Translations under genes and position numbers: made by a program
Part shown: in pieces, positions 40,770 through 40,939 of the stretch
Numbering within the stretch: position 1 is the stretch's first letter
Layout of the letters: each line of letters opens with the position of its first letter
Assembly: GCA_947623935.1 (NCBI GenBank)
Contig: CANQIE010000008.1
Location: 1-40,939 of the forward strand
Direction of reading: 5' to 3'
DNA from: an uncultured Bacilli bacterium
GTDB lineage: Bacteria; Bacillota_I; Bacilli_A; RF39; UBA660
DNA: 40,939 nucleotides
Notes under the pieces: model-generated
What the model was told of the DNA's origin: nothing
The model's database searches: none
Seen by the model: the letters and a program-made list of their open reading frames with translations, nothing else

Positions 40770-40798
40770 ATTATATTAGGAGCGTATTTTCTTGTCAA
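40770..40798 (-). promoter_or_regulatory. Promoter of yigZ
   Basis: On the minus strand a perfect TTGACA (40793-40798), 17 bp and a perfect TATAAT (40770-40775). Confidence 0.85.
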
Positions 40799-40939
40799 AT
40801 GAAGAAAAATTTTTAAAAAATTTATAAAACTTTATATTTTAAAAATTCAAACTTTTTTTCTTTGGAAAACTTAAATTTCCTCTTAAGTGAAATCTAAAAA
40901 AGTTTCTAAGGGAACCTTTTCAAAACTTAAAAAGTGCGA

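Noticed and set aside
40747-40939. Possible gene at the right edge
   Set aside because: The AT-rich stretch holds only the yigZ promoter; no open frame with a ribosome site is seen.

Overview
The window is a compact, AT-rich chromosomal segment of a Firmicute (Bacillota), most like the Bacilli side of the phylum. The signs are AddAB, DivIB/FtsQ, RNase HIII, TmcAL, a lexA gene divergent from a small membrane-protein gene, strong AGGAGG ribosome binding sites and intrinsic terminators with short T tails. Sporulation genes (spoIIGA, sigE, a CotF-type coat protein) point to a spore former. Peptidoglycan genes and the use of TGA as stop (murG, tmcAL) exclude a Mollicute. I cannot name the species; an uncultured gut lineage is a guess.

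Layout. 1-76: tRNA-Arg(UCU), lacking only its first base. 77-452: no protein gene, but a run of terminator-like hairpins and a possible small RNA. 453-7584: addB, addA and a CBS-containing pyrophosphatase. 7663-10848: popT and uppP (undecaprenyl phosphate recycling), a ZIP metal transporter and a PF06541 membrane protein. 10930-11455: two overlapping small spore-coat type genes. 11539-16680: a division and wall block, murG-murB-ftsQ-ftsA-ftsZ. 16757-19015: ftsK. 19142-21157: an accessory surface protein. 21231-27227: a zincin peptidase (minus), deoD, the M16 pair ymfF/ymfH, an unknown gene and tcdA. 27245-28147: lexA and a divergent 49-residue membrane protein. 28210-31683: polA and mutM. 31690-32841: tmcAL (minus). 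32954-34697: two tandem paralogues of unknown function with a Cys-His-Asp pattern. 34756-35434: yceD-rpmF. 35525-37083: spoIIGA and sigE. 37266-40746: an acidic membrane-anchored protein, rnhC (minus), cvpA, trxA and a YigZ/IMPACT protein (minus).

The stand-out locus is 19040-21160. A promoter with consensus -35 and -10 hexamers has an uninterrupted G9 tract in its spacer, which suggests phase variation by slippage. It drives a 671-residue protein with a TasA/camelysin-like N-terminus and a formylglycine-generating-enzyme-like (C-type-lectin fold) C-terminus. The last 30 or so codons resemble a variable region of a diversity-generating retroelement (DGR) and differ in codon use from the rest of the gene. 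No reverse transcriptase or template repeat lies in the window, so a DGR acting in trans is a hypothesis.

Other notable points: ribosomal protein L32 starts with an extension that looks like the Prp-cleaved leader of L27; two LexA-box-like palindromes sit in the lexA and divergent promoters, the latter driving a candidate SOS division inhibitor; spoIIGA and sigE each have a promoter with 21-22 bp spacing and a Spo0A-box-like -35; AddB is short and lacks the usual N-terminal P-loop; and the tandem Cys-His-Asp proteins have no family I recognise.
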